A DNA stretch of 64,000 nucleotides. Source: an uncultured Eubacteriales bacterium. Its GTDB lineage: Bacteria > Bacillota > Clostridia > Oscillospirales > Oscillospiraceae. The stretch is taken from positions 62,001 to 126,000 of the forward strand of contig CAJKDY010000003.1 in NCBI GenBank assembly GCA_905198835.1. The letters run 5' to 3'. This document shows positions 18,147 to 27,300 of the stretch, one piece after another. Each line of letters starts with the position of its first letter. Positions within the stretch are counted from its first letter, which is position 1. The translations under genes were made by a program, and so were the position numbers. Below the pieces are notes generated by a model. That model ran no database searches and was not told the DNA's origin. It saw only the letters and a program-made list of their open reading frames with translations.

Positions 18147-19490
18147 ATGTCCAGGAAGACCTTTTCCGGCGGCATCCATCCTTGCGAATGCAAGGAACTG
18201 ACTCGGGAGGCATCCTTCCGACCCGGCCCGGCGTGGCCGGAGCTGGTGTTTCCCCTGAGCCAGCACATCGGCAAGCCCGCCCAGGTGGTGGTGCAGAAGG
18301 GGGACCGGGTATTGGCGGGGCAGGTACTGGCCCAGGCGGATGGATTCGTATCCGCCCCGGTGATCAGTTCTTGCTCGGGCACCGTGATCGCCGTTGAGCC
18401 CCGCCCCTGCGTAGGCGGGACGGGAATGTGCGTGGTGGTGGAAAACGACATGGCGTACACCCTGGCTCCCGGTGTGGGAGAGCGGGTGGAACTGGCCGGA
18501 CTCACCGCCCAGGACATTCTGGGCAGGATCCAGGCCGCCGGCATCGTGGGTATGGGCGGCGCGGGCTTCCCCACCCATGTGAAGCTGGCCCCTAAGGACC
18601 CCGACGCCATCGAGTACATCCTGGCCAACGGCGCGGAGTGCGAGCCCTATATCACCTGTGACGACCAGCTCATGCGTACGTATCCCGAAGAGATCGTAGG
18701 CGGCATGGAGGTGGTCTTGTCCCTCTTCCCCAAGGCCAAGGGCGTGGTGGTCATCGAGGAGAACAAGCCCGAGGCCATCGCCGCCATGACCGCCGCCTGC
18801 GCCGGCCACGACCGGCTCAGCGTCCGGACGGTGGAGACCAAGTACCCCCAGGGCGGCGAGCGGTCGATCATCAGCGTGGTGGCCGGCAAGCACCTGCGGC
18901 TGGGCCAGCTGCCCGCCGACGTGGGCTGCATCGTGGATAACGTGGGCACCCTCCGGGCCATTTACCGGGCGGTGTGCCACAGCGAGCCGCTGATGGAGCG
19001 GGGCTTCACCGTCTCGGGCGACGCGGTGCGCACGCCCTGCAACCTGATGGTGCGTATCGGCACCCCCTTTGCCGCCGCCTTGGAGGCCGCCGAGGGCTAC
19101 GCCCCGGGCATGACGGCGGAGAAGCTGCTATGCGGCGGACCTATGATGGGCATCGCCATGACCGATCTGGCCGCCCCCATCTGTAAGAACAACAACGCCC
19201 TGGTGGCCCTTAGCGTCGATCCGGTGGCCATTGCCCAGGCCCAGATGACCGAGTGTTTGAGCTGCGGCAGGTGTACCCAGGTCTGTCCCCTGGGCCTCAC
19301 CCCTCAGATGATGGCCGCCGCCGCCCGCCGGGGCGACTACGAGCGCTACGAGAAAAAGCTCTACGGTCTGGACTGTATCGGCTGCGGCTGCTGCACCTAT
19401 ATCTGCCCGGCCCGGCGGCCGTTGATGCAGCTATTCAAGCAGACCAAGGCCGAGATCATGGCGGCCAAGAGAAAGGAGGCGGCGAAATGA
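18147..19490 (+). CDS. rnfC: Rnf complex subunit RnfC
   Basis: 447 residues, the usual clostridial length. It has the N-terminal barrel-like region (FSGGIHP, SAPVISSCSGTV), the nucleotide/FMN-binding loop GIVGMGGAGFPTHVKL, the SLBB-like part, and two C-terminal [4Fe-4S] motifs (CLSCGRCTQVCP and CIGCGCCTYICP). RnfC is the cytosolic subunit that exchanges electrons with NADH in the Rnf ferredoxin:NAD oxidoreductase. The ATG has a GAGGAGATGAGG ribosome site. It is the first gene of the operon and overlaps the next start by ATGA. Confidence 0.97.
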   Translation: MSRKTFSGGIHPCECKELTREASFRPGPAWPELVFPLSQHIGKPAQVVVQKGDRVLAGQVLAQADGFVSAPVISSCSGTVIAVEPRPCVGGTGMCVVVENDMAYTLAPGVGERVELAGLTAQDILGRIQAAGIVGMGGAGFPTHVKLAPKDPDAIEYILANGAECEPYITCDDQLMRTYPEEIVGGMEVVLSLFPKAKGVVVIEENKPEAIAAMTAACAGHDRLSVRTVETKYPQGGERSIISVVAGKHLRLGQLPADVGCIVDNVGTLRAIYRAVCHSEPLMERGFTVSGDAVRTPCNLMVRIGTPFAAALEAAEGYAPGMTAEKLLCGGPMMGIAMTDLAAPICKNNNALVALSVDPVAIAQAQMTECLSCGRCTQVCPLGLTPQMMAAAARRGDYERYEKKLYGLDCIGCGCCTYICPARRPLMQLFKQTKAEIMAAKRKEAAK

Positions 19491-21115
19491 ACCAGACACT
19501 GGAAAACTTGAGCGACCAGGGCACCGGGCTGCGGATCTCTGTCAGTCCCCATTTCCGCGCCCCGCTGACTACCGGCGCCGCTATGCGGGACGTGCTTCTG
19601 GCGTTGCTCCCCGCGCTGGCGGCGGGGATCTACATCCACGGTCTGCCCGCTTTGTGGGTGACCCTCACCGCTGTACTCACCGCCGCCGGGACTGAGGCGC
19701 TGTTCTGCTGGGTCATGGGCAAGCCTTGTACCCTCCGGGACGGCAGCGCGTTAGTCACCGGAGTGCTACTGGCGCTGTGCCTGCCTCCGGCGGTGCCCCT
19801 CTACATTCCCTGCATCGGCAGTATGTTCGCCATTGTGGTGGTCAAGTGCATCTTCGGCGGCCTGGGCAAGAACTTTCTCAACCCCGCCCTGGCGGGCCGG
19901 TGCTTCCTGCTCATCTCCTTCGGCGCGGCCATGACCAATTACACCGTGGACGGCGTCACCACCGCCACCCCGCTGGTAGACGTGGCGGCGGGGGACCTCT
20001 CGGGGATCGTGGAGTCCTTCCTGGGTATGGGCAGCGGCGTGATCGGCAACTGCGTGCTGGCGTTGATGCTGGGCGGACTGTTTTTGTGGGTCATCGGTGG
20101 GATCACCCCGGCCATTCCCTTATCCGTCCTCGGCTCCTTCACGCTGTTTATGGCCATCTTCGGCGGCCACGGCTTTGACCCGGCCTTCCTGATGGCCCAC
20201 CTGTCCGGCGGCGGCATCGTCATGGGCGCTTTGTTCATGGCCACCGACCCGGTGACCAGTCCCGCCACCCGCCGGGGCCACATCGCCTACGGTGTGATGA
20301 TCGGCGTGCTCAGCGGTCTGTTCCGGGTGGCGGGCAACGCCGCCGACAGCGTGAGCTACGCGATCATCTTCTCCAATATGCTGGCCCCCATCCTGGACCA
20401 GTTCGTGGTGGCAAAGCCCTATGCCTACCGGGGCTATAAGGAGCCCCGCGAGCCCAAGGTCAAGGCTACGACGGCGCCCAAGGCGGAGAAGGCCAAGGGC
20501 CCCGGTCTGAAGCCCAGCCAGTTGGTGGTGCCCGCCGTGATCTTGTGCGTCATCACCCTGCTGGCCGGCGTATCCCTCAGCGGAGTCTACAAGGTCACCA
20601 AAGACCCCATCGAGCGGCAGAAGCTGGCGACCAAGGTGGCCTCTTACCAGGAGGTCTGTCCCGGCGCCACCGACTTCTCCTATGACGACGGCGTGAACGC
20701 CGCCATCGACGCGCTGAACAAGGAGCCCTACACCGCCGCCGCCGGTAAGAACTACATCGACGAGGTGGCCCTGGGGAACGACGGCAGCTGCGTCATCCAG
20801 GTCACCAGCGGCGACGCCTATGACGGCACGCTGACCTTGGCCGTGGGCATCCAACCTGACGGCACGGTGAACGGCATCGCCTTCACCGATCTCCACGAAT
20901 CCGCCGGTATGGGTATGCTCTGCGGCGAGGATAAGTTCAAAAGCCAGTTCGCCGGGGCGAAGGTGGATTCCTTTGTCCTGCTGAAGTCCGGCGGCGCCAC
21001 CGCCGACAACGAGATCGACTCGGTCAGCGGCGCGTCTGTTTCCTCCTCGGCGGTGGTCAACGCGGTGAACGCCGCCCTGGATTTCTGGAACGCCAATGTA
21101 AAGGAGGGCGCGTGA
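19487..21115 (+). CDS. rnfD: RnfD-RnfG fusion protein
   Basis: One uninterrupted 542-residue frame. Residues 1-315 are RnfD: multiple membrane helices and the flavinylation region DGVTTATPL with predicted FMN-Thr161. A Lys/Ala/Pro linker (about 318-343) leads to RnfG: one membrane helix (about 347-366), GVYKVTKDPI, and an FMN_bind domain with DSVSGAS near 511-517. These subunits are normally separate genes, rnfD then rnfG. No ribosome site, stop or frameshift is visible at the junction. The RnfG attachment residue is Ser517 where Thr is usual. The start is fixed by GAAAGGAGG and ATGA overlap with rnfC. The missing separate rnfG confirms that this gene supplies both subunits. Confidence 0.93.
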   Translation: MNQTLENLSDQGTGLRISVSPHFRAPLTTGAAMRDVLLALLPALAAGIYIHGLPALWVTLTAVLTAAGTEALFCWVMGKPCTLRDGSALVTGVLLALCLPPAVPLYIPCIGSMFAIVVVKCIFGGLGKNFLNPALAGRCFLLISFGAAMTNYTVDGVTTATPLVDVAAGDLSGIVESFLGMGSGVIGNCVLALMLGGLFLWVIGGITPAIPLSVLGSFTLFMAIFGGHGFDPAFLMAHLSGGGIVMGALFMATDPVTSPATRRGHIAYGVMIGVLSGLFRVAGNAADSVSYAIIFSNMLAPILDQFVVAKPYAYRGYKEPREPKVKATTAPKAEKAKGPGLKPSQLVVPAVILCVITLLAGVSLSGVYKVTKDPIERQKLATKVASYQEVCPGATDFSYDDGVNAAIDALNKEPYTAAAGKNYIDEVALGNDGSCVIQVTSGDAYDGTLTLAVGIQPDGTVNGIAFTDLHESAGMGMLCGEDKFKSQFAGAKVDSFVLLKSGGATADNEIDSVSGASVSSSAVVNAVNAALDFWNANVKEGA

Positions 21116-21804
21116 TGAAGACCTGTCTGGAACGGATCTATAACGGTCTGATCAAAGAAAACCCCGTGCTGGTGCTCATGCTGGGGATGTGCCCCACGCT
21201 GGCGGTGACCACCTCGGCCATTAACGGCTTTGGCATGGGAGTGAGCACCATGGCGGTGCTCATCGTGTCCAACCTGCTGATCTCTTTGCTGCGCAAGGTC
21301 ATCCCCGACCAGGTCCGCCTGCCCGCCTACATCGTCATCGTAGCCTCGCTGGTCACAGTGGTGGAGCTGCTGACCCAGGCCTTTTTGCCTGACCTCTACG
21401 CGGCGCTTGGGATCTACATCCCGCTGATCGTGGTCAACTGTATCATCCTGGGCCGAGCGGAGGCCTACGCCTCTAAAAACGGTCCCATCGCCTCGCTGTT
21501 TGACGGCCTGGGCATGGGCCTTGGCTTCACCGTCGCCCTGGTGATCATCGGCCTTCTGCGGGAGTTGCTGGGCGCCGGCACCGCCTTTGGCATCCAGGTC
21601 GCCCCCGAGTTCTTCCAGCCCATCGGCATCTTTACCAAGGCCCCCGGTGCCTTCCTGGTGCTGGCGGTGGTGGTGGCGGTGCTGAACGCCTGCCATGTGA
21701 AGACCCGGGCAAACAAGCTGGTAGAAGAGGGCTGCGACGGCCAGTGCGCCGCCTGTGGCGCGGCGTGTGCCAAGCGTGAGAAAGAGGAGGTGACGGAGGG
21801 ATGA
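21115..21804 (+). CDS. rnfE: Rnf complex subunit RnfE
   Basis: A 229-residue six-helix membrane subunit (LIKENPVLVLMLGMCPTLAV, LYAALGIYIPLIVVNCIILG). The ATG at 21115 sits seven bases after AAGGAGG; an in-frame GTG three bases earlier is less well spaced. The C-terminal tail is unusual: a cluster GCDGQCAACGAACAKR supplies four Cys in about ten residues, followed by a charged end. That tail could bind metal or join the Rnf iron-sulfur relay, but this is inference. It is coupled to the fused rnfDG upstream and to rnfA downstream. Confidence 0.95.
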   Translation: MKTCLERIYNGLIKENPVLVLMLGMCPTLAVTTSAINGFGMGVSTMAVLIVSNLLISLLRKVIPDQVRLPAYIVIVASLVTVVELLTQAFLPDLYAALGIYIPLIVVNCIILGRAEAYASKNGPIASLFDGLGMGLGFTVALVIIGLLRELLGAGTAFGIQVAPEFFQPIGIFTKAPGAFLVLAVVVAVLNACHVKTRANKLVEEGCDGQCAACGAACAKREKEEVTEG

Positions 21805-22376
21805 AATCCCTTATTATGATCGTTGTCACCGTCGCTTTGGTGAACAACGTGGTGCTGAGCCAGTTTTTGGGCATCTGCTCCTTCCTGGGCGTGTCCAAGC
21901 AGATCAAAGCCTCTGCCAGTCTGGGTGGCGCGGTGATCTTCGTGCTGACCCTCTCCTCGGCGGTGGCTAGCCTGCTCTATGACTATGTGCTGGACCCCCT
22001 GGGCCTGACCTATCTGAAAACCATCGTCTTTATTCTGGTCATCGCCGCCCTGGTCCAGCTGGTGGAGATGTTCTTGAAAAAGACTTCCCCCGGCGTCTAC
22101 AAGGCCCTGGGCATCTATCTGCCCTTGATCACCACCAACTGCGCCGTGCTGGGCGTGGCCCTCTCCAACGTCCAGAACAGCTACGGTCTGGTGGAGAGCG
22201 TGGTGGCCGGCCTTGGTACGGCGGTGGGCTTTACCCTGGCCATCCTCCTGCTGGCGGGCATCCGCTCCCGGCTGGATGAGGAGGCCGTCCCCGCCCCCTT
22301 CCGGGGCGCGCCCTTGGTACTGTTGAGCGCCGCGCTGATGTCCATCGCGTTTATGGGCTTCAGCGTCATCGCCTAA
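21801..22376 (+). CDS. rnfA: Rnf complex subunit RnfA
   Basis: A 191-residue, highly hydrophobic subunit with the family hallmarks VNNVVLSQFLGICSFLGVS and IYLPLITTNCAVLGVAL; the conserved Cys in these segments coordinate the intramembrane iron-sulfur centre shared with RnfE. The ATG overlaps the rnfE stop by four bases. Confidence 0.97.
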   Translation: MKSLIMIVVTVALVNNVVLSQFLGICSFLGVSKQIKASASLGGAVIFVLTLSSAVASLLYDYVLDPLGLTYLKTIVFILVIAALVQLVEMFLKKTSPGVYKALGIYLPLITTNCAVLGVALSNVQNSYGLVESVVAGLGTAVGFTLAILLLAGIRSRLDEEAVPAPFRGAPLVLLSAALMSIAFMGFSVIA

Positions 22377-22391
22377 GGAGGTGGCAGAGCT

Positions 22392-23201
22392 ATGGAGATC
22401 TTGATCGCCACATTGGTGGTCGGCCTCATCGGCCTGTTGATCGGCATCACGCTGGTGGCCGCCGGCGCGTTTTTCCATGTTGAGGTGGACGAGCGGGAGG
22501 CCGCCGTTCGCGCCGAACTGCCCGGCAATAACTGCGGTGCCTGCGGCTATGCCGGATGTGACGCCCTGGCCGCCGCCATTGCCGCCGGGGACGCTCCGGC
22601 CAATGCCTGCCCGGTCTGCTCGGCCAGCGCCACCGAGGCCATCGGCGCCATCATGGGCGTTTCGGTGACCGCCGGGAAGCGGCGGGTAGCCCGGGTCAAC
22701 TGCTCGGGTGACTGCGTCAAGTCCCCGGCTAAGGTGGGCTATGTGGGCATCCAGGACTGCCGCGCCGCCGCTCTGGCGGGACTGTCTCCCGCCGCCTGCG
22801 CCTATGGCTGCCTGGGTTTTGGCTCCTGCGCTAAGGCTTGCCCCCAGGACGCCATCGTTATGACCGACGGCCTGGCCCGGGTCATCCCCTCCGCCTGCGT
22901 GGGCTGTGGCCTGTGCGCCAGCGCCTGTCCCCAGGGCCTCATTTCTCTGGTTCCCGCCGGGGTGTACGCCGTGGGCTGCTCCAGCCACGACAAGGGCCCC
23001 GCGGTGAAGAAGGTCTGCGCCGCCGGGTGCATCGGCTGCGGGCTGTGCGTCAAACAGTGCGAGTACGGCGCTATCACGCTGGAGGACAACCTGGCCCGCA
23101 TCGATCCCGAAACGTGCACCGGCTGCGGTAAGTGCGCGGAGAAATGCCCGGTGAAGGTGATCCACCCCACCGGCGCTTTTGTGGCCGCTTCCGCGCTGTG
23201 A
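22392..23201 (+). CDS. rnfB: Rnf complex subunit RnfB
   Basis: A 269-residue iron-sulfur subunit. One N-terminal membrane helix is followed by the [4Fe-4S] domain motif NNCGACGYAGC with a downstream Cys. Then come four Cys clusters: CLGFGSCAKACP, CVGCGLCASACP, CIGCGLCVKQCE and CTGCGKCAEKCP. RnfB is the entry point for ferredoxin electrons. It starts after AAGGAGGTGG and its last bases overlap the apbE GTG start. Confidence 0.97.
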   Translation: MEILIATLVVGLIGLLIGITLVAAGAFFHVEVDEREAAVRAELPGNNCGACGYAGCDALAAAIAAGDAPANACPVCSASATEAIGAIMGVSVTAGKRRVARVNCSGDCVKSPAKVGYVGIQDCRAAALAGLSPAACAYGCLGFGSCAKACPQDAIVMTDGLARVIPSACVGCGLCASACPQGLISLVPAGVYAVGCSSHDKGPAVKKVCAAGCIGCGLCVKQCEYGAITLEDNLARIDPETCTGCGKCAEKCPVKVIHPTGAFVAASAL

Positions 23202-24235
23202 AAAAAAGATGGACCGCGTTGGTCCTGGCGCTGGTCGCCGCGGCGGGGGTGGTCCTGGCGCTCTGGTTCTGGGACCGGGGCCGGAGTCAGGGCCAGGTCT
23301 GGGAGCGGCAGCTCTTCGCCATGGACACGGTGATGACCCTTACGGCCTACGGCCCGGGGGGAGAAGCCGCTGTGGCCGAGGCCGCCCAGGAGCTGCAGCG
23401 GCTGGACGCGCTGTGGTCGGTGGGAAAGCCGGACAGCGACCTGGCCCAGCTCAATGCCGGGAAGACCCAAACGGTATCGGCTGAGACGGCGGCGCTGCTG
23501 GAGCGTGCCCTGGACGTCTCCCGGGAGACCGGGGGATTGTTTGACGCCACCATCTACCCGCTGGTGGAGCTATGGGGCTTTCCCGGCGACGCTCCCCACG
23601 TTCCCGATCCCGCAGATATCGCCGCCACGCTCCCGGTGGTGGACAGCGCGCGGGTGACGTTAGCGGGGGAGCGGGTGGAACTTGGCCCAGGCCAGAAGCT
23701 GGACCTGGGCGGCATCGCCAAGGGCTACGCCTCGGCCCGGGTCATGGACATCTTCCGCGCCCACGGTGTGGAGTCCGGCATGGTCTCTCTGGGCGGCAAC
23801 GTCCAGACCCTTGGCGCCAAGCCCGACGGCAGTCCATGGCGCATTGGCGTCCGGGACCCCGCGGGAAGCGCGGCGTCCTATCTGGGCGTCTTGTCGGTAG
23901 AGGACAAGGCGGTGATCACCTCCGGGGGCTACGAGCGGTTCTTTGAGGAAAACGGCCAGCGCTATATCCACATTCTGGACCCCCGGACAGGCTGGCCGGC
24001 CCAGTCCGATCTCCAAAGCGCCACCGTGGTCTCCGCCGACGGCGTGCTGGCAGACGCTTTGTCCACTGCCCTCTACATCATGGGCTCGGAGGAGGCTGCC
24101 GCCTTTTGGGCTGATCGGGCCGACCAGTTCGACATGGTCCTGCTCACCCAGTCCGGCCAGGTCCTGGTCACTCCGGGCCTCGCCGACCGATTCCAGACCG
24201 AGCTCGCGACCACTGTTTTGACCGCGGGGGAATAG
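23198..24235 (+). CDS. apbE: ApbE-family FMN transferase
   Basis: A 345-residue protein with a single N-terminal membrane segment (residues 6-22) and an extracytoplasmic ApbE domain. Recognisable elements are FAMDTVMTLTAYG, LDLGGIAKGYA, SLGGNVQTLG and HILDPRTGWPAQS, with metal and FAD-binding residues present. ApbE splits FAD and attaches FMN covalently to Thr/Ser in DxxSGAT-type motifs. Here such motifs are in the RnfD and RnfG parts and in both flanking reductases. The frame is open upstream, but the GTG at 23198 overlaps the rnfB stop (GTGA) and begins the anchor. It is the last operon gene, followed by a strong terminator. Confidence 0.95.
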   Translation: MKKRWTALVLALVAAAGVVLALWFWDRGRSQGQVWERQLFAMDTVMTLTAYGPGGEAAVAEAAQELQRLDALWSVGKPDSDLAQLNAGKTQTVSAETAALLERALDVSRETGGLFDATIYPLVELWGFPGDAPHVPDPADIAATLPVVDSARVTLAGERVELGPGQKLDLGGIAKGYASARVMDIFRAHGVESGMVSLGGNVQTLGAKPDGSPWRIGVRDPAGSAASYLGVLSVEDKAVITSGGYERFFEENGQRYIHILDPRTGWPAQSDLQSATVVSADGVLADALSTALYIMGSEEAAAFWADRADQFDMVLLTQSGQVLVTPGLADRFQTELATTVLTAGE

Positions 24236-24258
24236 GCCCCGGCGCTGATCCAGACGAT

Positions 24259-24287
24259 AAAAAACCTCGCCTATGGCGAGGTTTTTT
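24259..24287. terminator. Bidirectional terminator after apbE and the vWA gene
   Basis: A 13-base stem (24259-24271 / 24275-24287) with a 3-base loop is flanked by AAAAAA and TTTTTT. It serves both converging genes. Confidence 0.9.
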
Positions 24288-24340
24288 ATATGGAAAATGG
24301 GGCGGTCATGGGCTGTTGATCTCGCCGGAGGCGGGACTGA

Positions 24341-27300
24341 CTACGGCTCGAGCTGATACGCCCCGCACAGGGGAGCCGAATCGCCGGAAAGGACAAACAG
24401 CTTGACGCGGTCAGCACCTTCCGGGATCGAAAAGCTGACGCTCTGGCGGCCGGGAGCCAGTGCGGTACGTTGAACGCCGGTCATCCTGCCCTGGGTGTAG
24501 ACGGCGAGGAACGCGGCCGCGCCATCCAAGCCGTCGGCGAGGTCGATCATAGCGCTCAGGGTATCGTTGGCGATCTGAACGCCGCCGATCCCCGTGCCGC
24601 CGGTGCCAGCTCCTTCCAAAGGAGCGGTAGGAGCGGACACGGTCTTGCTGTCCAGGAGCTCCACGGCCTGCTCATAGCTCACCGCTTCGACGGGCTGGGC
24701 GGTGGTCTCGTCCAGCTCGGAGAGCACATAGATGCTGAAGTGGTCCGCCCGGAATACCAGGTAGCCGCCCTCGGCCCGGGTCTGATAGGTAGTACGTTGG
24801 CCGTCAGGATCGATCCGGGTGACGGTATAGAGCTTGCCGCCGTCCTCGCCCACAAAGAAGCGCAGCTCGATGTCCTCGGTGGGCTGGACCACATCCACAT
24901 CGTTTTGCAACAGGTTCAGATCCAGCACGGTGGTCTTCCGAGCGCTGGAATAGGAGACCTTGAAGTTGATATGCTGCTCTTCGGAGTGGCCGCACTTCGT
25001 GCAGACCACCCGCTCTACCTCGGCGCCGACGCCCCCGTTGTCAGCCAACACAGCCACAAAATCATGCTCGGCGGGCTGTGCGGTCTCGCTGCGGGTCTCG
25101 CCGCAGGCGCAGCGGTATACGCTGGTCAGACCCTCCCGACAGCTGCCTGTCTGATAGGCCGGTGCAAAGCTATGGGTGTGGGCGGGGGAGAAGGTGGCCT
25201 CGGAGATGGTCCAAGAGGCCAGAGAGGGATCCGGGAGGGCATCGGTTTGGTTGGCCGAGACCTGGAAGCGGACGGCTGCCTCGTAGTGGAGTTTCCCGTC
25301 CTCGCCATAGACCTCCCGGACCTTTACGTTCTGGAACCGCAGGGAAGTGGTGCTGTCGGCGTTGCGGATGACCTGGATGTCCGCGTCGGTCAGGCCCTGG
25401 GCTGCCAGCGCCTGGCGCATGGCCAGCTCCTGCTCCGTGGTCAGGGTGAATTCCGGCGTGAGGGTGTAATAGAGCGTAGCCTTGTCAAAGGTCTTGAGCT
25501 GGTAGACGGTGCTGTAGAGAATGTTGGTGAAGATCTTGTCCAGGTTTTCTGTGTCCCGAACACCCATATAGAAGCCACCATTTTTGTCGCCATCGCCCAG
25601 CGCGTCCATCGCGGCGGCGCTTGGGTAGTTGGAGGACACGGCGTGGAGGAAGCGGTTGAAGTCGTAGCTGACAAAGGTCCCGTTTCGGTTGGTGGTGATG
25701 CCGTCAGGGGCCTCGGTAAAGGCGGCGGAAGGATCGGCGTTGGCGTGGACGCCCACGCTGTAAATTTTCGCCCCCTGGGCGTTTTTGATGGTGCTGGCCA
25801 CGCTGATGGCGGTGGCGGCGGTGGGCCGCACCCGGGCGGGTTCCTCTCCCCAGCTGGTAGGGGTGCCGTCGGTGATGAAGATCACGATGCGTTCCCGTTC
25901 TCCCTGGGTGGGATTGGCGGAGAAGATATCCCGGGCCATTTTTAGGCCCAGGTCCGCCGCCGTGGCGCCGTCAGCCCGGATGGCGTTGATGCCGGAGACC
26001 ACGTTGGCGTTGATGTGCCCGCCGTCGTTGACGGGAAGCAGCGCGGAGCGGTAGTCGCTCTCCTTCAGACGCGCATAGTTGACGCTCTGGCCGCTGGGTG
26101 TGGCCAGCAGGCCGGTGTTTTTATAATTGCCACCGTTGTAGGAGGAGTAGGCAAAGCCCACCACGGCCACCCGGTGGTCCGCGCCGCTGGCGACGGCGTT
26201 TTCGTAGAGGGACTGGACAAAGGCGTTGGCGCAGCTCACCAGAGCGTCGCGCTTGCTCTGCCGGTCCCGGGCGGAGAGGGAGTCCTTCATGCTGCCCGAT
26301 TGGTCCAGCACCAGCACCACATCCACCGGCTTGGTCTGCTGGGATACCACCTTGACGGTGCGGGAGTCGGCCCGGGCAAAGAGGTCGATGGTCACCTCGC
26401 TCTTGTCATAGGTGGCCGTCACCCCGGCGTCCACGTTGGACACCGCGTCGGGGTCCAAGGGGGTGTAGAGACCGTGGACGGTGATGTCGCCGGTGGCGGC
26501 GGCCAGGTTGTAGCGCTCCCACCGGCCCACATAGTTGGCCCGCTGGGGCAACGCGGGCTCGGCCAAGGTAGCCGCCCCCTCTTCAAATACCACCCGGTCA
26601 ATGACCTCGTCTCCCACTACAAAGGTGGCGGTGTGGGTGACGACGGGGGCGGAGACAGCGACCAGCGCGGCCTCTACCGCACCGTCCACGCTCTGGGCCT
26701 TGACCTCATAGCCCTCCATGGCGCTTGTAAAGTAGTCCGCGGGGTCGGCGCTGCCCATTTGGGCGCTCCAGCCGGAGGTAAACACGCCAACGGGATCCAT
26801 GTAGACGGAGATCTTCTCGGTATTGCTCAGCGGCCCGGCAATGATCGCCTTGCACCCATCCATCAGACAAATATCGCCCTGGGAGTTTCCGGTGAGCTTG
26901 ACCGCCCCGGAGAGGGACAGACTGCAGGATTCATGTGCTTTGACTCCGGGATAATCGTTTCCGCTGATTTCGCCACCTTCGATGACGCAGGACCCAAAAC
27001 CCACATTATCGCCCTGGTATCTGGTTCCCGTAAGCACGATCGTGCCGGCTTTTATGTTCCGGGAAGGGGTGTTATCGGTGATCCTACCGCTGCGAATGAT
27101 GTTTTTTTCTTTCGCCGCGGCGCGAATAAGGGAGTCGCGGAATGCGTTATTGGTAATGACACCACCGTCCAGGAGGAATGTGCAGCCGCCCTCCTCGCCA
27201 GGAGTAGAATTCTCAGGAATAACATTGGAATCCATAGATATGATATAATCCGCACAGGCGTCGTGGATGGAGCCGCCGTACATTTCAAAGGTCGAATCTT

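Noticed and set aside
17916..18980. An N-terminal extension of the NusG-II protein running back through rnfC
   Set aside because: It would read antisense through rnfC and both promoters; the TTG at 17915 has a proper ribosome site and starts the membrane anchor.
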